Source of the DNA: Anastrepha obliqua
Lineage: Eukaryota; Arthropoda; Insecta; Diptera; Tephritidae
Reading direction: 5' to 3'
Length of the DNA: 64,000 nucleotides
Assembly: GCF_027943255.1 (NCBI RefSeq)
Contig: NC_072893.1
Span: forward strand, 5,270,001 to 5,334,000
Of this stretch, positions 33,635 through 45,033 are shown one piece after another (within the stretch, counting starts at the first letter, position 1; every line of letters starts with the position of its first letter). Below the pieces are notes generated by a model. It worked only from the letters and a program-made list of their open reading frames with translations, had not been told where the DNA came from and made no database searches. A program made the translations under genes and the position numbers.

Positions 33635-34335
33635 AGGTCTGTTCATGAAGCAAATAATTTTTAAAAATTTGTTAACAATTTTCACGTTTTGGTGTTCGTG
33701 TCTCCAAAAAACTTGCAAAGTGGGGGAAAGTGAGAGAGCAAAAAGACATTTCAGGTTGAGAGGAAGTTGTATAGGTATTTTCACTGGATACATTTTTACT
33801 TGTAAGAATTTGCAAGTGAGAATAACAGCTATTCGCAAAGTAAAAATAAACGGAAATTGAAATTAGCGAATTGAGTAAAAGTTCTAAATTTAAATGAAAA
33901 TGGTAATTAAAATGGAGAATGCAAGTAAATATAGTGTAGAAAAAATTTATAAAGATTACTTGAAGTCACTTATTAAACAGGAATATACTGTAAATCGAGG
34001 GTATTTCCAGATATTTTAAAGCCGGATGGCTCACGATTAAATTCTGATAGAAATAAAACGACTGGCTATTTTTACGATCCAAGCGGAAGTGACTTCCATT
34101 TTATTCTTTCTTCCATTTGTCATTTAGGGTTGCCTTATTTTACTTAATACTACATCTCTTCTTAGCATTACTCTACGTTTACATTATTGGGTGTATCTTA
34201 TACTATGCTTACACTTACATTAACATACATTCCATCAATAGGCGACCTTAAGGGTTTTACAATACATAGGTGCATATGTACTTTTGAACGACAGCCTCCA
34301 GTCACCGTTGCTGCAGTTTCCGAAATTCAAATCGA
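33635..34335. mobile_element. Repeat family R1, copy 1 (left end AGGTCTGTTCATG)
   Basis: It shares ordered segments with 45549-46027. Both have AGGTCTGTTCATGAAGC at the left, AAAACTTGCAAAGT, and TTTTTACTTGTAAGAA. Both also have AAAATGGAGAATG and, at the right, CCAGTCACCGTTGC. Copy 1 lacks the right terminus because Tc1-like sequence follows. Non-coding; probably a MITE. Confidence 0.5.
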
Positions 34336-34870
34336 AAGCAAGATATCTTTTGTGTTTTATGCTTGTATTTCTGTGGGAGTGGAATACTATAGTTCTTTGA
34401 TTTTTTATTATACTTCTTCTTCTTAATTTTGAATGTTTCCTTCCCGATTCCCTTCTTTAAATTCCCCCAAAGTTTTTTAATGGGGCTTAGGTCTGGCGAC
34501 TGGCTTGTCCAATCCATAACGTTAACATTATTTTCTAAAAAACATTCACGTAGTAACATTGTGGAGTGTTTTGGTTAATTATCTTGCATAAAAAGCCATC
34601 GAAGTGGCGTATTCTCCTCAGCAAATGGTAGCATTACTTCTTGAAGTATGTATGTCTTTGTAAATTTTATTGGTTATGGGGTGAATAGGTCCTACTCCAC
34701 ACCAAGAAAAGCATCTTCAAATCGTTATGTTCGAGCCATGTTGTTGGTTATCTGTTTTTTTCTGAGCGGCGGTGAGAACTCTTGTCATTTAGGACGTCCG
34801 TCCAGCATCATTTCCAAATAAATTTATTTTTAAATTTTTTCGATAGATAAAGGTGGCGTACCTGTTTTAA
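34302..34870 (-). pseudogene. Tc1-like transposase, C-terminal remnant
   Basis: In minus sense with shifts: WCGVGPIHPITNKIYKDI, then RWLFMQDN (second catalytic Asp block), ENNVNVMDWTSQSPDLSPIKKLWGNLKKGI. In the last block the expected Glu of NPIE is replaced by Lys (SPIKK), and the frame shifts twice before it. Dead copy. No TIRs found nearby. Confidence 0.75.
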
Positions 34871-35975
34871 TGACCATATGTTTATATATAATGTAAAAAT
34901 ATTATTTTTTACGTTGAGATTTTCTTAGATGTCAAGTTGGGAAATTAGTACATATCCACTCGACCTTTAAAGATTTTATCCAATTGGTATCGAAGTAAAT
35001 TTTATGAAATTTTTTAAATAAAGTTAATATAATTTATTAATTGATTTCGTTATTTCATACAAGCCAATAAGCTACAAAGGTGCTCACAGACTAAAACGAT
35101 AACTTAGTATTAAAGAGCAGAAAGCACTAAAATAAAATTGAATTCGATAAAAATTCAAAGAAAAATCAAGCAAAATAGAATTCGAAATCTCGTTGAGCTC
35201 TCGAAGTGAAGGCATAGCCCCATTAATGCGGAACTCGTACTGTGCCATGCACAAAAGACAAGGAAAGAATAGTCCTTCTGTTTTCGAGGGAGTTGAATTT
35301 AATCTAAAGGTAGCGAGAATTTGTTCGGAGGAATGGGAAAAATTAAATTAAATTAATTCCATTTTTGACCTTAAGTGCTAGAAAACTTACAACTCAATCG
35401 AAAAGTGCATATAATTACAAACAACAAATGAAAAAATAAGAAGTAAAAATTTAGAAAGTAGCGTACGTTCCGAACTAAAATATCAGTCACTTTATAATTG
35501 ATCAAATTTTTTACATAAAAGTTTTATTATAAAAGTAAACTGCAAGGAAAATGTAAGTCCTGCCAGAAAGTAGTTAAGGATTTTCCTCAACTGCAGCGCA
35601 AGCTGAGGAATACGATTTGAGAAAATGGGAATTGATAAGAAAGCTGAAACTCACCTTGAGAACTAAGGGTTTATCAAACGTTGGCGAATATTTTTCTCGT
35701 GATTGCTGGGTGGTATGCATTTTATGTGTGTGCAAAAGTGCAAGAATAAACATCTGCATTCGACAACATTGTAAATATATGTGCATACCTTTGAATATCT
35801 TTACACTTACTTACATTTACCGGGAAACTGAATCAGCAGTGCTCGTCTCGATTGAATTATTCATTATGTTATAGATGCATACACATACATATGCACATAT
35901 ACACATTCATATACGCAATATAAGGATGGTAAAATTGGCTGATAAACTGAAAATGGTAGCATAGGTATGTATAAA
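34871..35975. other. No gene seen
   Basis: AT-rich, with a few CATA microsatellite stretches (about 35880-35930). A block at 35185-35345 (GTTGAGCTCTCGAAG...) has higher GC but no readable frame. Confidence 0.35.
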
Positions 35976-36357
35976 CAGCTGCGGTCAAAACAATAGTATC
36001 GGAAAAATGAAGAAGTTTGTTTTTTAAATTAAATATTTAAGTTGTTTTTATTTTAAAAAATTCTGACTTTTAACTATAAAATCATGAAATTTAACTTAGA
36101 AAAACAAATTCCATAACGTTATTAAAATAAAATTTCATACGATTAAATTTTGCATATGGGCGGTCCAAAAAATAGTAGTTTTATGCTTTTCTTGAATAAA
36201 AATACTTTTTAAATAATTCTTTCTTTTCATCAGATTTAAATAAAAAATTTAAAAATAATCAGTACTTAGTAGCGTATCCTTTCCTATATTATCACAACAC
36301 ATCGCCGATGCATCGAATTAACGAGATTTTCACATCGTTCCTTAGGTATCGCTTTCC

Positions 36358-37127
36358 ATGCCCGCTGTACTGGAAACCGCTCTACTCTCGCTTAGATTGA
36401 GGTCTGGAGACTATGCAGGCCATTTCATAACCTCAACTCTATTTCTCTTATATGCTTTTGGGTCATTGTCCTGTTGGAAAACCAAAAGTAGTGGCATTTC
36501 TTCGCGAGAATATTGTAGCATGATTTCCTCCATAATTCGAACATACGCAGTACGATCCGTGGTTTCCTTTGTGTTGTTGTTGTAGCAGCATAAACATTCC
36601 CCATACATATGTACATATATGGGGAATGCTGCTGAAGTGACAGACCTTGGCTGGATATAAATCAGGGTCGTTCCGGTAACGTAGAACCGACTGTCGTAGG
36701 AACGATGGTTTCCTTTATCTAGTATATCGGTTCTTCACCATAAAATGACAACATGCCCTCATCATAATAACTGATGCTCCATGTTTAATAGTTTTGGGTT
36801 GGTACACAGGATTGTACTCTGAATTATCGGAATTCGGAGGACGTCTAACGTATTGGCGAGACCCTATTGTAGCATAGCATATGTCCACAAAATAGTTCTC
36901 CATTTTTCGGTAGACCAATCGAAGTACTCATTTGCCAACTTTAGCCTTTGTGCCACATGCTTTTTAGTTAGTAATGGCACTTTTCTTGGGCTATGAGCAG
37001 TCAAGTTGTGTTCCCGTAAGGGCTTACGAATAATTTCCATGCTTGCCTCCCACTCCAGCTCACTTTTAATGCTTAGTAGCTCGTCCCATAGCTGAAAAAT
37101 TTTCAACATTTTCAACCAGATTTTCAC
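36358..37127 (-). pseudogene. Tc1-like transposase, interrupted by a SINE
   Basis: In minus sense: EIIRKPLREHNLTAHSPRKV, LLTKKHVAQRLKLANEYFDW (DNA-binding end), and KWRTILWTYA where the first Asp block (WTDE-like) should be. Next come KTIKHGASVIM, the SINE insertion (36571-36705), RIMEEIMLQYSREEMPLLLVF and FQQDNDPKAYK (second Asp). It ends with VEVMKWPA*SPDLN, with a stop before SPDLN. Several shifts and a stop mean it is inactive. Confidence 0.8.
36571..36705 (-). mobile_element. CAA-tailed SINE, copy B, with 11-bp target duplication
   Basis: Flanked by TGGTTTCCTTT at 36560-36570 and 36706-36716, an exact 11-bp duplication of the Tc1 sequence. Read on the minus strand: a head with GTCGGTTCTACGTTACC, an internal CATTCCCC/GGGGAATG hairpin, and a tail GCTACAACAACAACAC. 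Length is 135 bp. The GGTTCTACGTTACC word is loosely B-box-like, so RNA polymerase III origin is possible. Confidence 0.85.
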
Positions 37128-37374
37128 AAAATGGTATGGAAATACATCATATAATGCAGTACTTCTTACCTTTTTATAAATTTTTTACACAAATAAATGT
37201 TTTATATAAGTTTTTTCGCAGCTTATTCTTTGCACTACCATTATTTTGACGGCCTCATTAGCCAATGCACTTGAAAATAAGTGAAATTACGATACCAAGT
37301 GCTAACGTATACAGTTATAACGGCACTTTTTTTATTGAACTCTGTCTATACAACAGTACCTTAAGGGATCCCGC

Positions 37375-37970
37375 TGGTCTAGAGCTCAAAAATTTAGGGT
37401 ATTTTCAGGAATTTTTTTTTAAGAATAAAAAAATGTAAAACGACATTTAAATTTTTTAGGCTTTTTATTTAACTTCTTTCACATACAAAAATAATTTTTT
37501 TTTTAATTTTAATAATTTAAAAAATGGCGCTGAAGTTGATCCTCCCGAAAAATTGGGCCTGGACGGTGTTGTCCATTTTGGCTCTTCTATTTATCTGAAA
37601 CACAAAAACCAAAAACATTATTAATCAGTATGACTGTAGCTAGGTTCCGTACTAGAATAAAAAATAAAAAAATTGATAAAATGGCGCGGTTTTGAAATAA
37701 TACAATGATTCTGGTACGGGCAATAGCAATTGAAAATGCTACAAACATATTGAAATTTCAGACAATTCGGTTGAAGTTTTTGTTTTTCTTTTGAAAACTC
37801 CATTCCGAAAAAAAACAAATGCGTTTAAAGTTTTGAGGGATGAGAGCGCGCTGACCGCTCTCTACCTAGTTAATGGGCTGTAGAAGCTATAATATTGGGA
37901 ATTCCCGCATGAAAATTTCTCAGCATATTCTTAAGATACTATTTTGAAATTTCTAGACTACCGGGTCCCC
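37375..37970. mobile_element. TTAA-type MITE, 596 bp
   Basis: TTAA at 37371-37374 and 37971-37974. The ends GGGATCCCGCTGGTCTAGA and (complement) GGGGACCCGGTAGTCTAGA are imperfect inverted repeats. The interior is non-coding and contains AAAATGGCG twice and ACAAAAACCAAAAAC. The closest relative here is 50086-50762. TTAA targets and G-rich ends fit a Kolobok- or piggyBac-dependent MITE. Confidence 0.8.
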
Positions 37971-38062
37971 TTAAGGAGAATACAGCACAAAGAAGACAAT
38001 GAGAAAAAATAAAAATATTCAGCTATGTGCGGCATTAGCACTACTATTCTTTTGACCACAAC

Positions 38063-39340
38063 TGTATACATATATTTTTAAGATTCGATAATTAAGATAA
38101 ATCGAGCTTTTAAATCTTTAATATTGATACGTTATCACTCTTGCATTAATAAAAGCGCAAACTCATAGTATATCCGTTTATCTATTGATTTAAAAAAAAT
38201 TGCAAACGAATTTACTGCAATACCAAAAAATTGTAGTAACAAAACTAATTAAACTATAAAGTAAAATTCATACATACATACTTTCATATAAGGTAACGGG
38301 TTTCTCAATAGGGGCATCACCAATTCGTATTTAAATACAAACGCAACACAAACCTATTAATGCCAAAACATCATTCAAGGGTTACTCAGGAAGAAGTGGG
38401 GACTGATCTTAGTACTCGTATAACAAAGATTTCTTTTATAAATAATAAATACTTGCCACATTACCACACAATACCACATTCCGTGACTTCGTTTAGAAAT
38501 ATGCAACGAAAAATTATTTAAAAAGTTTGTAAAAAATATTTTCCAAAAAAGTACTTTACACAATTTAGTGTAATTTTCATATCATAGCTAACTATTTGTA
38601 CATAATTTATAATGTACATAAATATCTCATCATAATCAGGCAGCGATACAGCTCCGGGTGAGCTTTAGCTTCATCAACTCTCCAATTTTCGCCAAGTTAC
38701 GCGATTCAAGGTAGCAAAGCACCAGTTATGTACTTGCATTTTCAGTTTCTCGTTTTCTTTGATGACTCCGTCAACCAACGTTTCTTTTAGGTGTCGCCTT
38801 GTTTGAAACCACTTTCGTTGACAAAGTGCTCCGTGGTTACTGTTGCACACGGACTTTTCCTTTGGTGTTGCTATAATATCTAAAAAGTGCTTTTATGAGT
38901 AAAATGCCTTATTACTATTTTCATCCCTAGATGAATGAAGGATTTTGTATTAAAAATATAGGCGGGTTTTTTCTGTAAGGTTGACGCACAGAGCTAGTAT
39001 TTTAGTTATAAAAGTTCTACATATGTAGATTTGGATGTAAGTCTTTACTTAAAAATTTTCTCAGGATAGACGGAACAGAAATGACTAGAAACATTTATTT
39101 ACTAGGGTAAATTTTTAAAAAATTTCTATATCACCTAAAAAGCACCCTATATACATAAGTACAAATATAGTATAGTAACTAATTAAACATAATTAAAGTA
39201 ATAGAAAAAACCCGGCTGCAGTGACACATTCAAAGGTAAATATAACAGCAAGTACAAAAAAAAAGAAAACATATGCATGTAAATATATGGGGAAAATCAC
39301 TACTAGTCAAGACACCGATTTCCATACTTATAGAGTATTG
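38063..39340. other. No gene seen
   Basis: A GC-richer block at 38640-38870 (CAGCGATACAGCTCCGGG..., CCGTGGTTACTG) has no readable frame. The rest is AT-rich. Confidence 0.35.
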
Positions 39341-39620
39341 CCTTTTCTTTGCTTTGAACGAAGTTGCGATTCAGTAGGCGAGTACTAGTGTACTCGCGTT
39401 CTCAACCGGCAGCATGCTCCTCAGATTGCCTCTCGCACCATTGGATCGAAGCACTTCGTCCACCTCCAAACGCAACAGTAGCTTGCCGAAGTAGTTATGC
39501 ACATACATACATACATACAAATGTATGTATAAATCGCAGTCGCTTTCGTCGTTTACTTGCGACACAACTCCCCGCATGGAGAAGTGGTTCAGCTAAAACT
39601 TGGGGTTTTGTAATTGTATG
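39341..39620 (+). other. GC-richer block with a perfect 8-bp stem palindrome
   Basis: GCGAGTAC-TAGT-GTACTCGC at 39378-39397 lies just after TCAGTA (initiator-like). Base composition is clearly higher in G+C than its surroundings up to about 39600. A 128-codon open frame (39364-39750) covers it but has no domain and low confidence. It could be a non-coding first exon or another repeat. Confidence 0.3.
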
Positions 39621-40197
39621 TGGAATACAGGGTAATTATTGTACTTTGAAGTGGTTGAATGCTAAATTGCATACTGAATTCAAGAAAAGCTTATTTGAAG
39701 GGATACACATACGCATGCTATTTTATTTGTTTCTAAAAAGTTCTATGTGAGGATTTTAATGGGGTGCCGGTGTATTTTGGAAAATTCCTGATTGAAATTT
39801 CTCATGCTTAGAGGTTTACTAGCAGCGTTGGTTTTGATTTTACTTTGTTTAGTTTATGCAGAATAATTTGAAGCTTTTTTGGAATAAGTACGTTTGTATA
39901 TTACCTGTGAGGCTGATACTCAATTTTTGCAACACGTCTTAAATTATTGGAACCGCAGGAATAAACTATCATTGAATCATTGAATATTAAAAATGCCCTT
40001 TTTTATTTTGTTTTATTTGTTTATCGATTGCTAAACTTACCGAGGTTCGGCAATCGCGCTATACTTATTTAAATTAAACTTATTGTCAATTTGTTTCAGT
40101 AAAAGATTTCATTAAATTTGGGGCTGTGTTCGATACTGGTTTTACATTCAGATATGCTAGATATGTATATGTATGTTATGTATATATATGTATATAT
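39621..40197. other. No gene seen
   Basis: Unassigned AT-rich DNA, with TATATATG microsatellite just before the SINE at 40198. Confidence 0.35.
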
Positions 40198-40440
40198 AAT
40201 TGGCGCGTACACCCTTTTTGGGTGTTTGGCTGAGCTCCTCCTCCTATTTGTGGCGTGTGTCTTGATGTTGTTCCATAAATGGAGGGGCCTGCAGTTTCAA
40301 GCCGACTCCGAAGGGCAGATATTTTTTATGAGGAGCTTTTCCATGGCAGAAATATACTCGGAGGTTTGCCCTTGCCTATTAGAAAAACTTGCTATTAGAA
40401 GAAAATTTTCTTCATTTTGGTCGTTCTCCGAGATTTGATT
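40198..40440 (-). mobile_element. tRNA-derived SINE, copy 1 (5' part missing)
   Basis: On the plus strand: TTGGCGCGTACACCCTTTTT, GTTTGGCTGAGCTCCTCCTCC, AAGCCGACTCCGA, TTTATGAGGAGCTTTTCCATGG, then TTCTCCGAGATTTGA. The last resembles the complement of a B box (GGTTCGAATCTC). The tRNA-like head therefore lies to the right, so the element reads on the minus strand; its A-box part is missing. Related copies are at 41942-42365 and 60985-61130. Confidence 0.75.
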
Positions 40441-41941
40441 AAAATTAAATATACCAGATGATTAGACGTTTTTTTATATTTTTTTATTAAAACTTTAAAA
40501 CTTTATTTACATTTCATGAAAAACGGGCGTCGAAATGATAAATAAGAATAAAAAATAAATAAATTAAAATTTAGAAAACTTAACTTTTAAAATACATAAG
40601 TAGAATACCGAAACTTCTATGAAAGTAAAAATTTAAACTAATTTTCTATGATAATAAAAAATCAAACTAATTTTTATTATTTTTAATAAACTATTCAACT
40701 AAATCTAGTCTATATTGCATGTCTATTAAAAACCTTTTTCGTTTAACTTTAAATTTAAATCTATATCACTTTAAATAAATATATTAGCTTTAAATCTATA
40801 TTCACTATTCGATTTAGCATATTCATACAATTTATGTGCTCGTATATTCGCTTGGTTCTCTGATTGTTGCAAAAAAAGTTTCTAATGCCAACGCAGTGCA
40901 TACAAGTTTAGAAACTTCATATTATTTCGCCAAGCCTTGAATCTACAGTTTTAAGGCACCTACAGAATAGGAGATGGTTGGTATGATAAGCTTTCTCACC
41001 GACATTTTCTGAGGGAAAGATCTACCGCAGCCATCAAATGTCAGAGAATTTACTCGTACCTTTGCATTCTTTGAGTTTCTTCAAGGCCAAAGAAATTATG
41101 CTTGGTAAACAATATTAGTGCATATATTTTTCCAATAAACCCCAAATTGCCTCTCTCGCCGAACCGATACAAGAGGGGCATGAAGTACGCATAACTTTCG
41201 TTTTTATGCTGAACCAAAAAAAATCTGTTCATCTACAGACAAATTACAGCAGCTGAAAAAAAACTTACAGTATAGGCCAGGTAAGTCATAGAATATGACT
41301 TCGTTAGAGCAACAACAATACAATTTGGTAGGTTGATTGTCAAAATTGTAATGAAAATGTAGACAAACAAATAAGGCAACAACAAAGAGGCAAGACACTT
41401 TGACATTCAAGCCAGCAACTCGTAAGAAAAAAAAAACAAATCAGCTGCTATGGTGAAGTCACCTTGTGTGAATTCGTTTTCACCATCCGTTATCTGCTGC
41501 CCCGCAGAAATTCTGTGTCGGGCATAGGGTCGTAATTTATTTTACATAGTTTCAAAAAAGAGGTCTAAAGTGCGTCTAATACTCTAGAAATTTGCTGGCG
41601 GCGGAGTAAATCGACTAGAAATTGAGCAGTGTGACTGTGAGCCGTGTAACTATAAATATTGCTAGCATTTTTATTAATTTGGATAGCAATTGAGCCACTA
41701 AGCCGCCATATACCTACACCCGCATATAACGCAAATATACTCGACGCGTACTAAATTGTACAGATTTATACCTCGAGTGTCCAGATGTAGGGCACTTGGT
41801 CCTGCATAATTTCTTACCTTAAGTATTGCATTTCAGAATTATGATCATTTTAAACTTAACAACACATTTTGTAAAGAAAAATTGTCTTAGCATTGTTTTA
41901 TATTACGTACGGAGGCTAATGGAATAACTTAAATAAAAATA
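40441..41941. other. No gene seen
   Basis: Very AT-rich at 40440-40850. The block at 40950-41450 has slightly higher GC but no recognisable frame. Confidence 0.35.
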
Positions 41942-42365
41942 AATTGGCGGGTACACTTCTATTAGGTATTTGGCCGTGCTGCTCCTCTTATTTGTGGCGT
42001 GTTAATCAACAAATGCACGGATCCACAGTTTTAAGTCGACTCCGAGCGGCGAACGGTTTTTTATGAGGAGCTTTTTCATGGCGGAAATACACTCGGAGTT
42101 TGGCCATTACCGATCGCTATTAGAAAAAACTTTTTTTTTTTCGTTTCCACGACAGTCGGTTCTACGTTACCGAAACGACCCGGATTTATATCCGGCCAAG
42201 GACTGTCACTCCAGCAGCATTCCCCTGTGTAAGTATGGGGAATGTTTATGCTGCTACAACAACAGCAAGAAAAAACTTTTTCTAGCTTCATGCACGGTTA
42301 TTGGAACCAAGGCATTTGAGAATGGCAGTCACGCACCAACCATTTGGATACGGCGACCGCCTTTT
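41942..42365 (-). mobile_element. tRNA-derived SINE, copy 2, split by another SINE
   Basis: It has the same body as copy 1: TTGGCGGGTACAC, AAGTCGACTCCGAGCGGC, TTTATGAGGAGCTTTTTCATGG. It continues after the nested SINE to the tRNA-like head near 42290-42365. On the minus strand the head reads GTATCCAAATGGTTGGTGCG (A-box-like) and TGGTTCCAATAAC (B-box-like). The A/B box order gives a minus-strand polymerase III unit. Confidence 0.78.
42136..42267 (-). mobile_element. CAA-tailed SINE, copy C, nested in the tRNA SINE
   Basis: Target duplication AGAAAAAACTTTTT at 42122-42135 and 42268-42281 (14 bp). The body matches copies A and B, but in reverse left-right order on the plus strand: ACGACAGTCGGTTCTACG, then ATATCCGGCCAAGGACTG, the CATTCCCC/GGGGAATG hairpin and GCTACAACAACAG at the right. 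Its tail therefore lies at the right and it is plus-oriented relative to copies A and B; strand is given relative to the host SINE. Confidence 0.75.
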
Positions 42366-42671
42366 ATTAAACAACGAGTTCTTTTAAAAATCTTTTACAT
42401 ACATACATATATATGTACATACGAGTTTATTAATTTGAATGCATAGTTTTTTGATTTTCGAAAATTACATTTTTAACCAGTAATTTTCTTATCCGCGTAA
42501 AATTTTACACGCAATTATTTACTTGCTTAACACGCTTTCGCACCCTGTATGTGTCACACTTCGAATTGCATGAGTTACCTTTATTGTTTTCTACTCAGCC
42601 TAGTGTTGGTTTTGTTTTTATGTATATATTTATTTGTGGCTTTTGTACACTGCGCTTGAATAGCTAGCACA

Positions 42672-42691
42672 ATCACACACACACACACACT
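42672..42691. repeat. CA microsatellite
   Basis: An uninterrupted (CA)n run of about 9 units. Confidence 0.9.
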
Positions 42692-42758
42692 TGGATATGT
42701 ATACAATATTTTGCATTTATTCTCTGTTTTGACTTATTTTTACGAATTGGAAGAAGTT

Positions 42759-42792
42759 TCAGTTGCCGCCGAAGTTTCAAAGCGTTTGGATG
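42759..42792 (+). promoter_or_regulatory. Candidate TATA-less core promoter (Inr plus DPE)
   Basis: TCAGTT at 42759-42764 matches the fly initiator; taking A at 42761 as +1, positions +28 to +32 are GGATG, fitting the DPE consensus RGWYV at the required spacing. The following 60 bp are CpG-rich (GTTCGCGGTGCGCGGTTCGCG) in an AT-rich setting, like a 5' UTR. No coding exon follows within the window, so any transcript would have a long first intron. Spacing is exact but chance cannot be excluded. Confidence 0.4.
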
Positions 42793-42849
42793 TGTTGGGG
42801 CTCGGACATAGTCTTGTTCGCGGTGCGCGGTTCGCGACTTGTGGTTCGT

Positions 42850-44197
42850 CTCCTAATTTCTTAATTTTTTAGTTTTTGGATACTTGTCAACAATTAATAC
42901 GAAACGCGACATCGACCTTAAAACAAAGCATACATGTACATACATAGTAACTACAAAATTGGTTGTGAAAAGAATTAGTGCAAAGATTAAAACGCTTGTG
43001 AAGTAAAAAAACAAAAAAAAAGAATAATTGTAAATCAAACACATAATTATTATTGCAAATAAATGATGAGCAGCAGCATTTCACCGCAACTGCATATTTG
43101 TGTATATTCAATGTACGTATTAATGTGATGCTTTTAATATTTATCATTTCCATTTTATATAAGTATTACAATTTATAACTGTCAATTGTTAATCAAAGCC
43201 GCTGGGAAAAATGGGAAACAGTGCTCAGGATTAAACACAGTTATTAAGCTATTATGGGCGTACAGTAGTGCTTAAAAAATCAAATGTATCCACAAGTAGG
43301 GATATATTCCTATAGTTTTCGAATAAATACAAAATGAACTCAAAATACCATGCCGCAGCGCTTGTAATATCCAAGTGAGGTTGCGCCCCCTATAACTAAT
43401 TGAAATCATGAAATGCAACATCGCCAAGATAATCGATGCCACTCATAATCTTCGGTGGCTTACTGGAGTGAGCGAAAAAAATTGCATCAGAAATCTTAGC
43501 CAAAGAAAACGTGGCGCTGGTTGAGCGCTAGACAGGTTTTTATATCGGGTCTGTGACTAGACTTTTGACAAATGCAATTTCTATGCGAAAATTATGAGTA
43601 AGACGATCTGCTTGGTATAAAGAGCCAATGCCATATTATTTTACAAGTGTACGAAAGGTATTTTCATTAGAAAAAATAGATATCGGAGCTTTCAGCAAAA
43701 CATGGTTTAAATTAAATAACTAAGGCGTGCACGGCTTGTGCGTTCGTACATAATAAATTACTTATACTTTATTATTTTAAACAAGCAATTCTTGTATATA
43801 TGTATGTGTGTATGCACATAAATAAGCTAAGTGCTCAGGCCTTCTTAGTGATGAACTCGTTCAATATTAACTAATTTTCAACTTAAAATTGCATGCTTTT
43901 GATGCTGATTGTAAATGATTTGTATTTGAAAAATTGTGCAAGCTTAAAAAGTTTTTATAAGTAAAAAGTTCAAACAGTTCTTAAAAACTAAGACTTCAAA
44001 AGGGCAGAATAAATAAAAATCAAAATTTGCAAAGATTCTTTTGAAGCTGAAAAAAAAGATAAACAAATAATAATGTTTATGTTTTATTTATGATATTAAT
44101 TTTTTCTCAAGAAAAATTAAATCTGCTTTTACTCAAAAATAGTAATTAGTAATTATATAAAAATATTAAGTAATTTTTGATATAATTCGTGCATATA
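42850..44197. other. No gene seen
   Basis: AT-rich, no readable frames or paired termini. It would be intron if the promoter at 42759 is real. Confidence 0.35.
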
Positions 44198-44825
44198 TCG
44201 GGTGTTTTTTAATAGCTTGAGCACTTAAAATGGTAATGCAAAACAGAAATATTGTTTTAATGCATTTGTTTATTATATTCTAATAGGGAATTTCAAGGCG
44301 TTTATTTTTTTAATTAGATATTCGCCACATGCCCGCCGTGGCAATGAGTTACTTGGTCCTTTCGCTCAGTCCAATTTTCGACTACTTTTTCCGAAAAATC
44401 TGGCTGTATGGCGTCAATGCGAGCTTGAATATTGCAATAAATCTATTGTTAAGTGCGTTGTATGGCAAGATGCGCCGTCTTGTTGGATCGTCATCCAAAT
44501 GCCCTCGATTTTTAGCTGATTAATTTTTGGTAACAAAGATTCAGCCCGCGGGGCTCGATAGTGTTTGTCATTCTCCGTAACGGCAGCTTCTTCCTCATTT
44601 CGGTAGAAACCAGTGATCTATGAACTTTGCGAATATACCTATATATATTTTTTTTTTTTCAAAGTAAATTTCCACACTTTGAAAGCATTGTTCTGGCGTT
44701 TAACGATTCATGATGACTTGCCAATCAATTCTTACTGACCAGAAATGTCAACTTAGTTTGCCATTACCAGCTGTCAAACCATAATTATCAATATCGTTAG
44801 TTTTCATGCCGCTAAAAAAACACCC
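44198..44825 (-). mobile_element. Short mariner-like element with damaged transposase
   Basis: The left end GGGTGTTTTTTAATAGC and the right end (complement GGGTGTTTTTTTAGCGGC) are inverted repeats, with TA beside the right end. The 630-bp interior, minus sense, has fragments KINQLKIEGIWM, IQQDGASCHT-like (with a shift) and SQIFRKK*SKIGLSERTK, the C-terminal part of a mariner-like transposase. Deleted and stopped. Confidence 0.7.
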
Positions 44826-45033
44826 TATGCATTTGTGCACATGTACATGTAACGCTTTGTTGTTGTGTTCTGCAATCTTTTTTCAGAATATAGCAAACAA
44901 AAGTAGTTTTAAAATACCTCTAAAATGAGAACTCACCTCCTCATCTCGAAACTTTGTTACTTAATTTAATAACAGGTTAATTTTTCTGTCCTGTTTTATA
45001 TGAGGAATAAATTAGCCTGAGTTTAAATAGAAA

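Larger units (their letters stand above)
35976..38062 (-). mobile_element. Tc1-like transposon carrying a SINE and a MITE
   Basis: The left end CAGCTGCGGTCAAAACAATA and the right end (complement CAGTTGTGGTCAAAAGAATA) are inverted repeats, with TA after the right end. Removing the SINE (36571-36705 plus duplication) and the MITE (37375-37970 plus TTAA) leaves about 1.34 kb, a normal Tc1 size. The transposase is on the minus strand. The same termini recur at 54408-55707. Confidence 0.8.
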
